From: Sphingomonas faeni
Lineage (GTDB): Bacteria; Pseudomonadota; Alphaproteobacteria; Sphingomonadales; Sphingomonadaceae
Reading direction: 5' to 3'
Length of the DNA: 64,000 bases
Assembly: GCF_024273235.1 (NCBI RefSeq)
Contig: NZ_JANBVH010000003.1
Span: forward strand, 62,001-126,000
Part shown: positions 41,882 to 51,458 of the stretch, in pieces
Numbering within the stretch: the stretch's first letter is position 1
Layout of the letters: every line of letters begins with the position of its first letter
Notes under the pieces: model-generated
What the model was told of the DNA's origin: nothing
Databases searched by the model: none
Seen by the model: only the letters and a program-made list of their open reading frames with translations
Program-made: the position numbers and the translations under genes

Positions 41882-44800
41882 ATGCACGTCGTCTTCCGCG
41901 AGACCCACGGGCTGGAGGAAAGCGCGGTCCCGCAGGACCTCGCCCAATCCCCCGCGGATCTCGTCGTCCTGTCCTTCTCCGATGGCGATCTCGGGGCGTT
42001 CGCCGCGGGCTGGCGACGTGCGGACGCCGTCGGAAACCGCCTCCCATCGCTACGCCTCGCGAACCTGACCGCCCTCCAGCACCCGCTCTCGGTCGACACC
42101 TATGTCGAGCAGACGCTGGCCGGCGCGAAGGGCATCCTGATCCGGCTGATCGGGGGCCGCTCCTATTGGAGCTACGGCCTGCAACAGGTCGAAAACCTCG
42201 CACGCGAGAAGGGCATCGCGCTGGCAGTCCTCGCCGCGGACGGTCGCATCGACACGCGCCTCGACGCCGCTTCGACGATCCCGCTGTCGACGCTGCGCCG
42301 CCTGGCCCATCTCTGCGACACCGGCGGCGCGGTCGCAGCCCAAGCGGCGCTGGCCCAGTTCGCGCTGGCCGCCGGCTGCTACGCCGGCCCCGTCACCGGC
42401 GTCCGCGCGATCGCCGATGTCGGTGGCTGGCAACCGCATGACGGCGTGACCTGCCCGGCGGCATTCGCACTCAACGCGCACCGCCCCCGCATCCTGATCG
42501 TCTTCTACCGCTCCTACCTGACCGCCGCAGACCTCCACCCGATCGAAGCGCTCCACGCCGAACTGACCGCGCGCGGCGTCGACGTCTTCGGCCTGTTCGC
42601 GCCCTCCCTCAAAGCGCCTGACGCAGCCGGCTGGCTGAGCCGCTGGGTCGAGGCCCTGAAGCCCTCCGCGATCGTCAACGCCACCGCCTTCTCCGCCCGC
42701 GGCGCGACCGACACGACGCCCCTCGACGCCGCCAACGTCCCCGTGTTCCAGATCGCGCTCGCCACGTCCGACCGCGCAGCCTGGGCGGGCGCCACCCGCG
42801 GCCTGTCGCCCGCCGACCTCGCCATGCACGTGGTCCTTCCCGAAGTGGACGGCCGCCTCTTCGCCGGCGTCGCCAGCTTCAAGGAAGCCGCGGCGAGGGA
42901 CGGCGACCTCGAATACACCCGCCGCGAACACCGTGCCGACCCCGCACGCATCACCGCCATCGCCGCGCGGATCAAGGCGTGGACGAAACTCGCCGGCAAA
43001 CCCGTCGCCGACCACCGCATCGCGATCGTCCTCTCGACCTACCCCGGCAAGGCCTACCAGATGGCGCACGCCGTCGGTCTCGACGCGCTTGCCTCCACGC
43101 AAGCCATCCTCGCCGACCTCGCCGAAGCCGGCTACGCGATCACCCCCGACGCGAGCGACCTCGCTACGTTACGCATTCACTGGCCGCTCGCCGAGTATCG
43201 CAAGGCACTCGCGAACCTCTCCGAAGCCCTCCGCAAGGACCTCCAGCAAAGCTGGGGCGACCCCACCGAAGACTTCGCCTTCACCGCGATCGATCAAGGC
43301 GGTGCGCTGGTCGCGCTCCAACCCGAACGCGGCCGAACCGAGCACCGCGCGGACGAGTATCACGACCTCTCCCGCTGCCCCAGTCACGCCTATGTCGCCT
43401 TCTACCTGTGGCTACGCGAGCGCGGCACCGACGCGCTCGTCCATGTCGGCGCGCACGGTACGCTGGAGTGGCTACCCGGCAAGTCGGTCGCGCTGTCCGA
43501 CGCCTGCTGGCCCGAAGCGCTCACCGGCGCGATGCCCGTCATCTACCCGTTCATCGTCAACGACCCCGGCGAAGCGGCCCAGGCCAAACGCCGCATCGGC
43601 GCGGTTACGCTCGGCCACGTCCCGCCGCCGCTCGAACGCACGCGCACCGGCGCAGGCCTCGGTCGCCTCGAAGCGCTGCTCGACGAATTTTCCAACGCGG
43701 ACGGCCTCGACCCCGCGCGCCGCGACCGCCTGCAACGCGACATCCGCGACGAAGCCACCGCCACCGGCCTCGCCGCCACGCTTGGCCTCGACGACGGACA
43801 GTCACAGTCGGAAGCCATCACCCGTATCGACACGTTCGTCTGCGACGTGAAGGAAAGCCAGTACGGCGACGGCCTCCACATCTACGGCCGCGGCGAGCAT
43901 GGCGAAGCCGAACGCTCCGGACTCCTGTCCGCACTCCAAGGCAAACGCGTCGCACCCGGCCCCTCCGGCTCCCCGTGGCGAGGCCGCGCCGACGTCCTCC
44001 CGACCGGCCGCAACCTCTACACGACCGATCCCCGCGCAGTTCCTTCCCGCGCCGCCCACACCCAAGGCGTCAAACTCGCCGACGAGCTAGTCCGCCGTCA
44101 CCTACAGGACCACGGTGACTACCCCCGCAACCTCGTCGTCGATCTCTGGGCGTCTGCGACGATGCGGACAGCAGGCGAGGAGTTCGCGATGGCGCTCCAC
44201 CTGCTCGGCGCGGAGCCGGTCTGGGACATGCAGTCCGATCGCGTCACGGGCGTCGAGATCCTGCCGCTGGCAAACTTCGACCGTCCCCGCATCGACGTCA
44301 CCCTGCGCGTATCCGGCCTGTTCCGCGACGCCTTCCCGACGCTCTGCAGGATGTTCGGCCAAGCCGTCCGCGCGCTCACCGCACGCGACGAACCGCAGGA
44401 CTGGAACCCGTTCGTCGGCAAGGCGGTCAGCGCTCGCGTCTACGGCCCCGAACCCGGCCGCTACGGCCTGAGCATGGGCGACGCCGCCGAAACCTATACC
44501 CCCGAAGCGCGCCTCACCGCCGGCCAAGCCTGGCTGTCGGCCTCCAGCCACGCGCTCGACGCCGGTGAAGGAGGGCGCCAAGGCAACTTCGATCCCAGCG
44601 GCATCCGCGACCGTGTCGCCGCCGCCGACGCCTTTGTCCACGTCCAGGATTTGCCCGAAACCGACCTCCTTCTCGCCGCAGACTATGCCGCGCATGAAGC
44701 AGGCTTCGCCGCCGCGCAATCGGTCGCCGGGGGTAACGCCACCCTCTACCATCTCGACGCGAGAGACCCGACCCAAGCCAAAGCGCGCACGCTCAACGAG

Positions 44801-45127
44801 GAGATCGCCCGCGTCGTCCACGCCCGCGCGGCGAACCCTGCCTGGGTCGACGGCATGATGCGCCACGGCTTCCGCGGCGGCGCGGAGATCGCCGCCACGC
44901 TCGATCATCTCGGCGCCTTCGCCCACCTCGCCAGCGCGGTCCGCCCCGAACTGATCGACCTGTATTACGACGCCACGTTGGGCCGTGACGACGTCCAAGC
45001 CTTCCTCGCCGAAGCCAACCCCGGCGCGCTCGCGGCGATGCAGTCGCGCTTCGCCGCCCTCCACGCTGCAGACCTCTGGCCGACCCGCCGCAACTCGATC
45101 CTAGCTGAGCTGGACCTGCCGGCATGA
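41882..45127 (+). CDS. cobN: Cobaltochelatase subunit CobN
   Basis: A 1081-residue large subunit of the ATP-dependent aerobic cobaltochelatase, which inserts cobalt into hydrogenobyrinic acid a,c-diamide. CobN/magnesium chelatase H-type motifs include GAHGTLEWLPGK (the conserved His-containing loop), CWPEALTGAMPVIYPFIVNDPGEA and the C-terminal YYDATLGRDDVQAFL. It is about 190 residues shorter than the Pseudomonas denitrificans enzyme. Its partners CobS and CobT are not in this window. It follows cobW and overlaps cobG by 4 bp. Confidence 0.95.
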   Translation: MHVVFRETHGLEESAVPQDLAQSPADLVVLSFSDGDLGAFAAGWRRADAVGNRLPSLRLANLTALQHPLSVDTYVEQTLAGAKGILIRLIGGRSYWSYGLQQVENLAREKGIALAVLAADGRIDTRLDAASTIPLSTLRRLAHLCDTGGAVAAQAALAQFALAAGCYAGPVTGVRAIADVGGWQPHDGVTCPAAFALNAHRPRILIVFYRSYLTAADLHPIEALHAELTARGVDVFGLFAPSLKAPDAAGWLSRWVEALKPSAIVNATAFSARGATDTTPLDAANVPVFQIALATSDRAAWAGATRGLSPADLAMHVVLPEVDGRLFAGVASFKEAAARDGDLEYTRREHRADPARITAIAARIKAWTKLAGKPVADHRIAIVLSTYPGKAYQMAHAVGLDALASTQAILADLAEAGYAITPDASDLATLRIHWPLAEYRKALANLSEALRKDLQQSWGDPTEDFAFTAIDQGGALVALQPERGRTEHRADEYHDLSRCPSHAYVAFYLWLRERGTDALVHVGAHGTLEWLPGKSVALSDACWPEALTGAMPVIYPFIVNDPGEAAQAKRRIGAVTLGHVPPPLERTRTGAGLGRLEALLDEFSNADGLDPARRDRLQRDIRDEATATGLAATLGLDDGQSQSEAITRIDTFVCDVKESQYGDGLHIYGRGEHGEAERSGLLSALQGKRVAPGPSGSPWRGRADVLPTGRNLYTTDPRAVPSRAAHTQGVKLADELVRRHLQDHGDYPRNLVVDLWASATMRTAGEEFAMALHLLGAEPVWDMQSDRVTGVEILPLANFDRPRIDVTLRVSGLFRDAFPTLCRMFGQAVRALTARDEPQDWNPFVGKAVSARVYGPEPGRYGLSMGDAAETYTPEARLTAGQAWLSASSHALDAGEGGRQGNFDPSGIRDRVAAADAFVHVQDLPETDLLLAADYAAHEAGFAAAQSVAGGNATLYHLDARDPTQAKARTLNEEIARVVHARAANPAWVDGMMRHGFRGGAEIAATLDHLGAFAHLASAVRPELIDLYYDATLGRDDVQAFLAEANPGALAAMQSRFAALHAADLWPTRRNSILAELDLPA

Positions 45128-46269
45128 CCGGGTTCGTCGTCAAGGGCTGGTGCCCCGACGCATGGCGTCCGATGATGGCGGGCGACGGCCTGCTCGTTCG
45201 CGCCCGCCCCCCGCTCGGTCGCCTGACCCGCGCGCAGGTTCTAGGCCTTGCCGAGGCCACGACGCAGCACGGCAACGGCCAGATCGACGCCACCACCCGC
45301 GCCAACCTCCAGATCCGCGGCGTCCGCGAGGAAAGCTGGCGCCCGCTGATCTCCGCGCTTCTCGATCTCGGCCTGGTCGACCGGGACCAGACCCGAGAGG
45401 CGCGCGCCAACATCCTCGTCGCACCCGACTGGCGCGCAAGCGACGACACCCACCGCATCGCCGAGGAACTACGCGCCCGCCTGTCCGAACTGCCGGGTCT
45501 TCCCGGCAAGGTCGGGTTCGCGATCGACGTCGGCGCCACGCCGACGCTGCAGGACGCTCCCGCCGACTTCCGCATCGAGCGCGCCGCATCCGGTCAATTG
45601 ATCCTGCGCGCAGACGGTCGCGACCTCGGCACGCCGCTGTCGCCCGGCACCGAAGTCGACCACCTGATCGCGCTTGCTCGATGGTTCGTGGAGAGCGGCG
45701 GCGCCGCGAGCGGTCGCATGGCAAGACACGACGCGCCGCTTCCGGACTGGGCTGCCGGCATCACGTCATCCGCGCCAGCGGCGTACAGGCTCCAACCCGG
45801 CCGGCACCCTCTCGGCGTCGCGCTCGGCCTGCCATTCGGTCGGGTCTCGGCGACGGCACTGACCCGCTTCCTCGAAGCCGAAACTGCCGTCGAGGCGATC
45901 CGCCTGACACCCTGGCACATCGCGATCTGCGAAACGGATGCCAAGCTCGCGGTGCAGCCGGACCCCGCCCAGTTCATCACCGATCCATCCTCGCCGTTAC
46001 TTCGCACGGACGCCTGCGTAGGCGCACCGGCCTGTCCGCAAGCTACCGTCGAAACCCGCAGCCTCGCACACCGCCTGACCCCCCACATCGCCGGCCGGCT
46101 CCACGTCTCCGGATGCGCCAAGGGATGCGCGCGCGCCGCCCCCGCCGACGTGACGCTGACCGGTCGCGACGGCCGCTACGACCTCGCCTTCGACGCGCGC
46201 GCCGGCGCGCCACCTTCCCGCGCGGGCCTCGACGCCGCGCAGATCCTCGCTCAGTTCGGAGCCGCCTGA
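45124..46269 (+). CDS. cobG: Precorrin-3B synthase CobG
   Basis: A 381-residue siroheme/4Fe-4S-type oxygenase that makes precorrin-3B, the oxygen-dependent step of the aerobic pathway. The N-terminal nitrite/sulphite-reductase half includes TQHGNGQIDATTRANLQIRG. The iron-sulphur ligands are seen as ACVGAPACPQA and SGCAKGCARA. Its presence shows that the pathway is the aerobic one. The start overlaps the cobN stop by 4 bp (ATGA), and cobH begins directly after its stop codon. Confidence 0.94.
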   Translation: MTGFVVKGWCPDAWRPMMAGDGLLVRARPPLGRLTRAQVLGLAEATTQHGNGQIDATTRANLQIRGVREESWRPLISALLDLGLVDRDQTREARANILVAPDWRASDDTHRIAEELRARLSELPGLPGKVGFAIDVGATPTLQDAPADFRIERAASGQLILRADGRDLGTPLSPGTEVDHLIALARWFVESGGAASGRMARHDAPLPDWAAGITSSAPAAYRLQPGRHPLGVALGLPFGRVSATALTRFLEAETAVEAIRLTPWHIAICETDAKLAVQPDPAQFITDPSSPLLRTDACVGAPACPQATVETRSLAHRLTPHIAGRLHVSGCAKGCARAAPADVTLTGRDGRYDLAFDARAGAPPSRAGLDAAQILAQFGAA

Positions 46270-46899
46270 ATGCCGTACGCCTACGAAACCGACGGCGCGG
46301 CGATCTACCGCCAGTCCTTCGCGATGATCCGCGCGGAGGCCGACCTCGCCCGGTTCTCGCCCGAGGAAGAGCCGGTAGCCGTCCGCATGATCCACGCCGC
46401 CGGGCTCGTCGGCCTCGCCCAGCACCTCCGCTTCTCGCCCAACTTCGCGGTCGAAGCACGCCGCGCGCTGCAGGCCGGCGCGCCGATCCTGTGCGACGCC
46501 CGCATGGTCACCGAAGGCATTACCCGCGCCAGATTGCCCGCCGACAACCGCATCATCTGCACGCTCCACGCCGCCGAAACGCCGGAGCTCGCCCGGACGA
46601 TGGGCAACACGCGATCGGCCGCCGCACTCGAACTCTGGCGCCCGCATCTCGCCGGCGCCGTCGTCGCGATCGGCAATGCGCCCACCGCGCTGTTCCACCT
46701 GCTCAACATGCTCGAAGACCCCGCTTGTCCGCGCCCGGCGGCGATCATCGGCTGCCCCGTAGGCTTTGTCGGCGCGGTCGAATCGAAGGCCGCGCTCTGG
46801 ACCGACCAACCCGTGCCGTGCGTGGTCGTCGAAGGCCGCATGGGCGGCAGCGCGATCACCGTCGCGGCGATCAACGCGCTGGCGAGCGGCACCGAATGA
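46270..46899 (+). CDS. cobH: Precorrin-8X methylmutase CobH
   Basis: A 209-residue enzyme that moves a methyl group from C11 to C12 to make hydrogenobyrinic acid. Recognisable family stretches are YRQSFAMIRAEADL near the N-terminus, the active-site His in MIHAAGLV, PILCDARMV, and the C-terminal PVGFVGAVESKAAL and GRMGGSAITVAAINAL. The start codon follows the cobG stop without a gap, and the stop overlaps cobI. Confidence 0.95.
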   Translation: MPYAYETDGAAIYRQSFAMIRAEADLARFSPEEEPVAVRMIHAAGLVGLAQHLRFSPNFAVEARRALQAGAPILCDARMVTEGITRARLPADNRIICTLHAAETPELARTMGNTRSAAALELWRPHLAGAVVAIGNAPTALFHLLNMLEDPACPRPAAIIGCPVGFVGAVESKAALWTDQPVPCVVVEGRMGGSAITVAAINALASGTE

Positions 46900-47633
46900 C
46901 ACCGTTGCGAACTGGCGGCACGATCCACGGCGTAGGCTTGGGGCCGGGCGCGCAGGACCTCATGAGCGTCCGCTCGGATCGCCTCGTCCGCGGCGCGCGT
47001 CATATCGCCTATTTCCGCAAGGCGGGCCGGCCCGGGCAGGCGCGGAAGATAGTCGACGGCATGCTCCGCGCCGACGTGATCGAATTCCCGATGGAATACC
47101 CCGTCACCACCGAAATCCCCGTCTCGGACCCGCGCTACAACGACTGCCTGTCGGCGTTCTACGAAACCTGTATCGATCACCTCGCGGCGCTAGCCAACGC
47201 CGGCGAAGACGTCGTCGTGCTCTGCGAAGGCGACCCGTTCTTCTACGGCTCGTTCATGCACCTCTACACCCGCCTCCAGACGATCGCACCGGTCCGGGTC
47301 GTGCCCGGCATCACCGGCATGTCCGGCGCCTGGACCGCCAGCGGCGCACCGATCACCTGGGGCGATGACGTGCTGACGGTGCTGATGGGCACGCTCCCCG
47401 AGGAGGATCTGGTCCGCCGCATCCGCGACACCGATGCGCTGGTAGTGATGAAGATCGGCCGTCACCTCGCCAAGCTCCGCCGCGCCGTCGCCGCCGCCGG
47501 ACGCGAGAGCGAGGCATGGCTGGTCGAATATGCCGCGATGGCCGATCAGCGTGTCACGCGGCTCTGCGAGGCGGACGCCATCACGCCCTATTTCTCGATC
47601 CTGCTGATCCATGGCCAGGGGCGCCGTCCATGA
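46896..47633 (+). CDS. cobI: Precorrin-2 C20-methyltransferase CobI
   Basis: A 245-residue SAM-dependent tetrapyrrole methylase that makes precorrin-3A. It has the N-terminal GVGLGPGAQDLMSVRSDR motif, VVLCEGDPFFYGSFMHLY (SAM/substrate site), and PGITGMSGAWTASG. The start is placed at the ATG at 46896 overlapping the cobH stop by 4 bp; the longer open frame upstream lies within cobG/cobH. It overlaps cobJ by 4 bp at its end. Confidence 0.94.
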   Translation: MTPLRTGGTIHGVGLGPGAQDLMSVRSDRLVRGARHIAYFRKAGRPGQARKIVDGMLRADVIEFPMEYPVTTEIPVSDPRYNDCLSAFYETCIDHLAALANAGEDVVVLCEGDPFFYGSFMHLYTRLQTIAPVRVVPGITGMSGAWTASGAPITWGDDVLTVLMGTLPEEDLVRRIRDTDALVVMKIGRHLAKLRRAVAAAGRESEAWLVEYAAMADQRVTRLCEADAITPYFSILLIHGQGRRP

Positions 47634-48379
47634 CTGGCTGGCTCGCGATCGCAGGCCTCGGCCCGGGCGATCCAAACCTCGTGACGCCCGAAGTCACCGC
47701 CGCGCTCGGCGAAGCGACCGACGTCATCGGCTACATCCCCTACGTCGCGCGCGTCGCCTCCCGCGATGGCCTCACGCTCCACCCGACCGACAACCGCGTC
47801 GAACTCGACCGGGCCACACACGCCCTCCAGCTCGCAGCCCAAGGCCACCGCGTCGTGGTCGTATCCTCGGGCGATCCCGGCGTGTTCGCCATGGCCGCGG
47901 CGGTGTTCGAAGCGCTCGAAGCCGGCCCGCAGGAATGGCGCGATCTCGACGTCCGCGTACTCCCCGGCATCACCGCGATGCTCGCCGCAAGCGCCCGCGC
48001 TGGCGCTCCGCTCGGCCATGATTTCTGCGCGATCAACCTGTCCGACAATCTGAAGCCCTGGCTGCTGATCGAACGCCGCGTGCGCCTCGCCGCCGAGGCC
48101 GATTTCGCGATCGCCTTCTACAACCCCCGATCGAAGGCGCGCCCCGACGCCCTGATCCGCATCTTCGAGATCCTCCGCGAGACCTGCCGCGACGACCGCC
48201 CGGTGCTGTTCGCCCGCGCCGTCTCCACGCCCGAGGAAACCCTCCGCATCTTGCCCCTCACCGAAGCCCGCGCGGACATGGCCGACATGCGGACGATGAT
48301 CATCATCGGCTCCAGCCTCACCCGGATCATCGACCGCCCGGCAGGCCCGATCCTCTACACGCCCCGGTCGGCACCATGA
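47630..48379 (+). CDS. cobJ: Precorrin-3B C17-methyltransferase CobJ
   Basis: A 249-residue SAM-dependent methylase that methylates C17 and contracts the ring to make precorrin-4. Family motifs are IAGLGPGDPNLVTPEV, DVIGYIPYVARV, VVVSSGDPGVFAMA and FAIAFYNPRSKARPD. The start is at the ATG at 47630, overlapping cobI by 4 bp. Its last 25 bp overlap the end of cobK, which lies on the other strand. Confidence 0.95.
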   Translation: MTGWLAIAGLGPGDPNLVTPEVTAALGEATDVIGYIPYVARVASRDGLTLHPTDNRVELDRATHALQLAAQGHRVVVVSSGDPGVFAMAAAVFEALEAGPQEWRDLDVRVLPGITAMLAASARAGAPLGHDFCAINLSDNLKPWLLIERRVRLAAEADFAIAFYNPRSKARPDALIRIFEILRETCRDDRPVLFARAVSTPEETLRILPLTEARADMADMRTMIIIGSSLTRIIDRPAGPILYTPRSAP

Positions 48380-49104
48380 TCGAGCCAGTGCAGCACGTCC
48401 TCCGCCGCATGCACCTCCAACCGAGCGGGCAGGGCCGGCCGATCGATCATGATCACGCGGAGTCCGAGCGCACGCGCCGCGCCCAGCTTAGCCTGCGCGC
48501 CCGTGCCGCCAGCGTTCTTGCAGACCACCAGCTCGATCCCGTGCGCCGCCATCAACCGCCGGTCGCCGTCGACATCGAACGGTCCGCGATCGATCACCAG
48601 ATGATGCCGCGGCAACCCGGGCGTCTGCTCCGGCGCGTCGACGAACCGCAACAGATACTCGTGCTGAGGCTGCGCCGCGAACGCATCGACATGCATCCGA
48701 CCCAGCGCGAGCATCACGCGCCGCGCAGGGCCAGCCAGCGCCGCAACAGCACCCTCGATATCGGTCACGCGGGTCCAGCGATCATCCGGACCGGGCACCC
48801 AGGCGGGGCGAGTCAAGGCGATGTGCGCCACCCCCGCACGCGCCGCAGCCACGACGGCGTTGGCGCTCATTCGCGCCGCGAACGGATGCGTCGCATCGAC
48901 GAGATGCGTCACGCCGTGCGCTCGCAGATACGCGACCAGACCCTCGACACCGCCAAAGCCGCCCACCCGCACCGGGATCGGCTGCACCTTGGGGTTCGCC
49001 ACGCGCCCGGCGTAGCTCAACACGGCCGCATCGCCTCGCCCGGCCAGCATTGCGGCGAGCGCGCTGGCCTCGGTCGTGCCGCCCAGCACCAGGATGTTCG
49101 ACAT
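48355..49104 (-). CDS. cobK: Precorrin-6A reductase CobK
   Basis: A 249-residue NADPH-dependent reductase that converts precorrin-6A to dihydro-precorrin-6. The N-terminus NILVLGGTTEASALA, LVDATHPFAARMSANA and LVCKNAGGTGAQAKLGAARA are diagnostic. It lies antisense inside the otherwise one-directional cob operon. Its ATG at 49104 overlaps the cobL ATG at 49103 on the other strand, and its end overlaps cobJ by 25 bp. Its promoter must therefore lie inside cobL, so it is probably not under the riboswitch. GGGAG lies about 9 bases upstream of the ATG. Confidence 0.93.
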   Translation of the reverse strand: MSNILVLGGTTEASALAAMLAGRGDAAVLSYAGRVANPKVQPIPVRVGGFGGVEGLVAYLRAHGVTHLVDATHPFAARMSANAVVAAARAGVAHIALTRPAWVPGPDDRWTRVTDIEGAVAALAGPARRVMLALGRMHVDAFAAQPQHEYLLRFVDAPEQTPGLPRHHLVIDRGPFDVDGDRRLMAAHGIELVVCKNAGGTGAQAKLGAARALGLRVIMIDRPALPARLEVHAAEDVLHWLDHGADRGV

Positions 49105-50302
49105 GGCTGACACTCCCTGGCTGGCGATCATCGGATTGAGCGAAGACGGCGCGGCCGGCCTGTCCGTGGCGGCAAAAGCAGCACTCGCCGAGGCCGATTT
49201 GGTGACCGGTGCAACCCGTCACCTCGCCCTCCTTCCGGACCTTAAGAGCGAGGTCATGCCCTGGCCAGTCCCGTTCGACGCGGGCATTCCCCGCCTGCTG
49301 GAGCACCGCGGCCGGCGCGTGACGATGCTCGTGTCCGGCGATCCGTTCTGGTTCGGCGCAGGCACCTCCGTCACGCGCCACCTCGCACCGACCGCGTGGG
49401 TCGCTTACCCCGCGCCCTCCACGTTCAGCCTTGCCGCCGCGCGTCTCGGCTGGCCGCTCGAGGACACCGCCTGTCTCGGTCTCCATGCCGCGCCCCTGTC
49501 ACGCCTTCGCCGGCACATCGCACCAGACCGCCGCGCCCTCGTCCTGCTCCGCGACGGCGAGGCCGTGGCGAAACTCGCTTGCTATCTGGACGATCTCGGC
49601 TTCGGCGCATCGCATCTCCACATCCTCGAAGCCCTTGGCGGCCCCCGCGAACGCATCCGCGAAGCGACCGCCGCCACGCTGGCCTTTGACGACATCGCGC
49701 ATCCCGTCGCGATCGGCATCGCGTTTGCCGGCGACGGCACGGTGCTACCGCGAACCTCCGGCCTGCCCGACGCGTGGTTCGAGCATGATGGACAGATCAC
49801 CAAGCGCCCGGTCCGCGCGCTCACGCTGTCCGCGCTCGCGCCGAAACCCGGCGAGATGCTGTGGGATATCGGCGCAGGCTCGGGCTCGATCGGGATCGAA
49901 TGGCTGCTCTCCCATCCATCCACCAACGCCATCGCATTCGAAGCCGACCCCGTCCGCGCCGACCGCATCCGCAACAACGCCGCCGCCCTCGGGGTCGACC
50001 GGCTGCAAGTCGTCGAAGGCCGCGCACCCGGTGCCCTCGCAGACCAGGCCATACCCAACGCCGTCTTCATCGGCGGGGGGCTTTCGGACGCGATGCTGGA
50101 CGCACTCTGGAAAGCACTTCCAACCGGCACCCGCCTCGTCGCCAACGCCGTCACGCTGGAGTCCGAAGCGCTCTTGGCCGGCTGGCACGCAGCGAAGGGC
50201 GGCACGCTCATGCGGATAGAGCTGTCCGACGCCGCTCCGCTCGGCACGCGCCGGGGTTGGCGAGCGAGCTATCCCGTCGTCCAGTGGAGCGTCGCGCTGT
50301 GA
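49103..50302 (+). CDS. cobL: Precorrin-6B methyltransferase/decarboxylase CobL (CbiE-CbiT fusion)
   Basis: A 399-residue fusion. The N-terminal CbiE-type methylase (about 1-200: [28 protein letters not shown]) handles C5. The C-terminal CbiT-type domain (about 215-399, SAM motif [15 protein letters not shown]) methylates C15 and removes the acetate carboxyl. The start at 49103 has AGGA 8 bases upstream. The GTG of cobE overlaps its stop by 4 bp. Riboswitch transcripts must read through the antisense cobK to reach it, unless an internal promoter exists. Confidence 0.94.
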   Translation: MADTPWLAIIGLSEDGAAGLSVAAKAALAEADLVTGATRHLALLPDLKSEVMPWPVPFDAGIPRLLEHRGRRVTMLVSGDPFWFGAGTSVTRHLAPTAWVAYPAPSTFSLAAARLGWPLEDTACLGLHAAPLSRLRRHIAPDRRALVLLRDGEAVAKLACYLDDLGFGASHLHILEALGGPRERIREATAATLAFDDIAHPVAIGIAFAGDGTVLPRTSGLPDAWFEHDGQITKRPVRALTLSALAPKPGEMLWDIGAGSGSIGIEWLLSHPSTNAIAFEADPVRADRIRNNAAALGVDRLQVVEGRAPGALADQAIPNAVFIGGGLSDAMLDALWKALPTGTRLVANAVTLESEALLAGWHAAKGGTLMRIELSDAAPLGTRRGWRASYPVVQWSVAL

Positions 50303-50676
50303 TCGTCGCCGGCTTCGGATTTCGCACCGGCGCGGACGTCGCTGCGCTGCGTACCGCACTCGCCGCGGCGCAGCACGGGTGCCCGCCTGTGACGACCCTG
50401 GCGGCACCCCACGACAAGCTGGCGCTCGTTTCGGAACTGGCGGAGGCGCTGGGTCTACCCGTGATCGCCGTACCGCCCGACGCGTTGCAGGTGCCGAAAA
50501 CGCACACTCAGTCGATCGCCAGCCTCGAAGCCCGCCAGACCGGCAGCGTCGCCGAAGCCTCGGCCCTCGCGGCCGCCGGCCCCGGCGCGCAGCTTCTCGC
50601 CACCCGCCACATCTCGCCCGACCTGATGGCCACCTGCGCCATTGCCCGATCGGGTGTCGAAGGACCCGCTGCATGA
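50299..50676 (+). CDS. cobE: Cobalamin biosynthesis protein CobE (CbiG C-terminal type)
   Basis: A 125-residue protein that matches CobE, the counterpart of the CbiG C-terminal domain. Visible family pieces are [19 protein letters not shown] at the start, [11 protein letters not shown], and the TQS motif in [24 protein letters not shown]. Its exact step in the aerobic route is not settled. The start is a GTG (50299) that overlaps the cobL stop; the ATG of cobM overlaps its own stop. It is easily missed because a longer spurious frame runs through it. Confidence 0.88.
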   Translation: MIVAGFGFRTGADVAALRTALAAAQHGCPPVTTLAAPHDKLALVSELAEALGLPVIAVPPDALQVPKTHTQSIASLEARQTGSVAEASALAAAGPGAQLLATRHISPDLMATCAIARSGVEGPAA

Positions 50677-51458
50677 CCGTCCACTTCATCGGCGCAGGCC
50701 CCGGCGCGCCGGACCTGCTGACCTTGCGCGGCCGCGATCGGATCGCCGGATCACCCGTCTGCCTCTATGCCGGATCGCTGATCCCGACGGCGATGCTCGA
50801 TCACTGTCCCCCCGGCGCGCGCATCGTCAACACCGCGCCGCTGTCGCTCGACCAGATCATCGGCGAGATCCAGACCGCACACGACGCCGGGCAGGACGTC
50901 GCGCGGCTCCATTCCGGCGATCTGTCGATCTGGTCGGCGATGGGCGAGCAACTGCGCCGCCTTCGCGACCTGGATATCCCGTTCACGATCACCCCCGGCG
51001 TCCCCGCCTTCGCCGCCGCCGCCGCGGCGCTGGAGGTCGAATTGACGCTCCCCGAACTCGTGCAATCGGTGGTGCTGACCCGCACGCCCGGTCGCGCCAG
51101 CACGATGCCCGCCGCCGAGACCCTGACCGCGTTCGCGGCAACCGGCGCGACGCTCGCGATCCATCTCTCGGTCCACAACCTGGCGCAGGTCGTCGCGGAC
51201 CTCACGCCGTCCCATGGCCCGGAATGCCCGGTGGCGATCGTGTGGCGCGCGAGTTGGCCCGACCAGCAGATCGAGCGCGCCACGCTCGCGACGATCGCGC
51301 AGGCTATCGAAGGCAAACCCGATCGCACCGCGCTGATCCTCGTCGGCAAAGCCCTGGCCGCAGAGAATTTCGTCGAAAGCAGCCTCTACGCGAAGGGCTA
51401 TGACCGCCGCTTCCGTCCCCAATCCGCGGACTCGAAGTTCGCCGAAGACCTCGCATGA
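50673..51458 (+). CDS. cobM: Precorrin-4 C11-methyltransferase CobM
   Basis: A 261-residue SAM-dependent methylase that makes precorrin-5. The N-terminal [47 protein letters not shown] and [15 protein letters not shown] stretches are typical. The start is placed at the ATG at 50673, overlapping the cobE stop by 4 bp, and the gene overlaps cobB by 4 bp. Confidence 0.95.
   Translation: MTVHFIGAGPGAPDLLTLRGRDRIAGSPVCLYAGSLIPTAMLDHCPPGARIVNTAPLSLDQIIGEIQTAHDAGQDVARLHSGDLSIWSAMGEQLRRLRDLDIPFTITPGVPAFAAAAAALEVELTLPELVQSVVLTRTPGRASTMPAAETLTAFAATGATLAIHLSVHNLAQVVADLTPSHGPECPVAIVWRASWPDQQIERATLATIAQAIEGKPDRTALILVGKALAAENFVESSLYAKGYDRRFRPQSADSKFAEDLA

Noticed and set aside
45150..46895. Extended frame upstream of cobI running through cobG and cobH
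   Set aside because: Only the part from 46896 encodes CobI; the rest is an Arg-rich off-frame reading of cobG/cobH.
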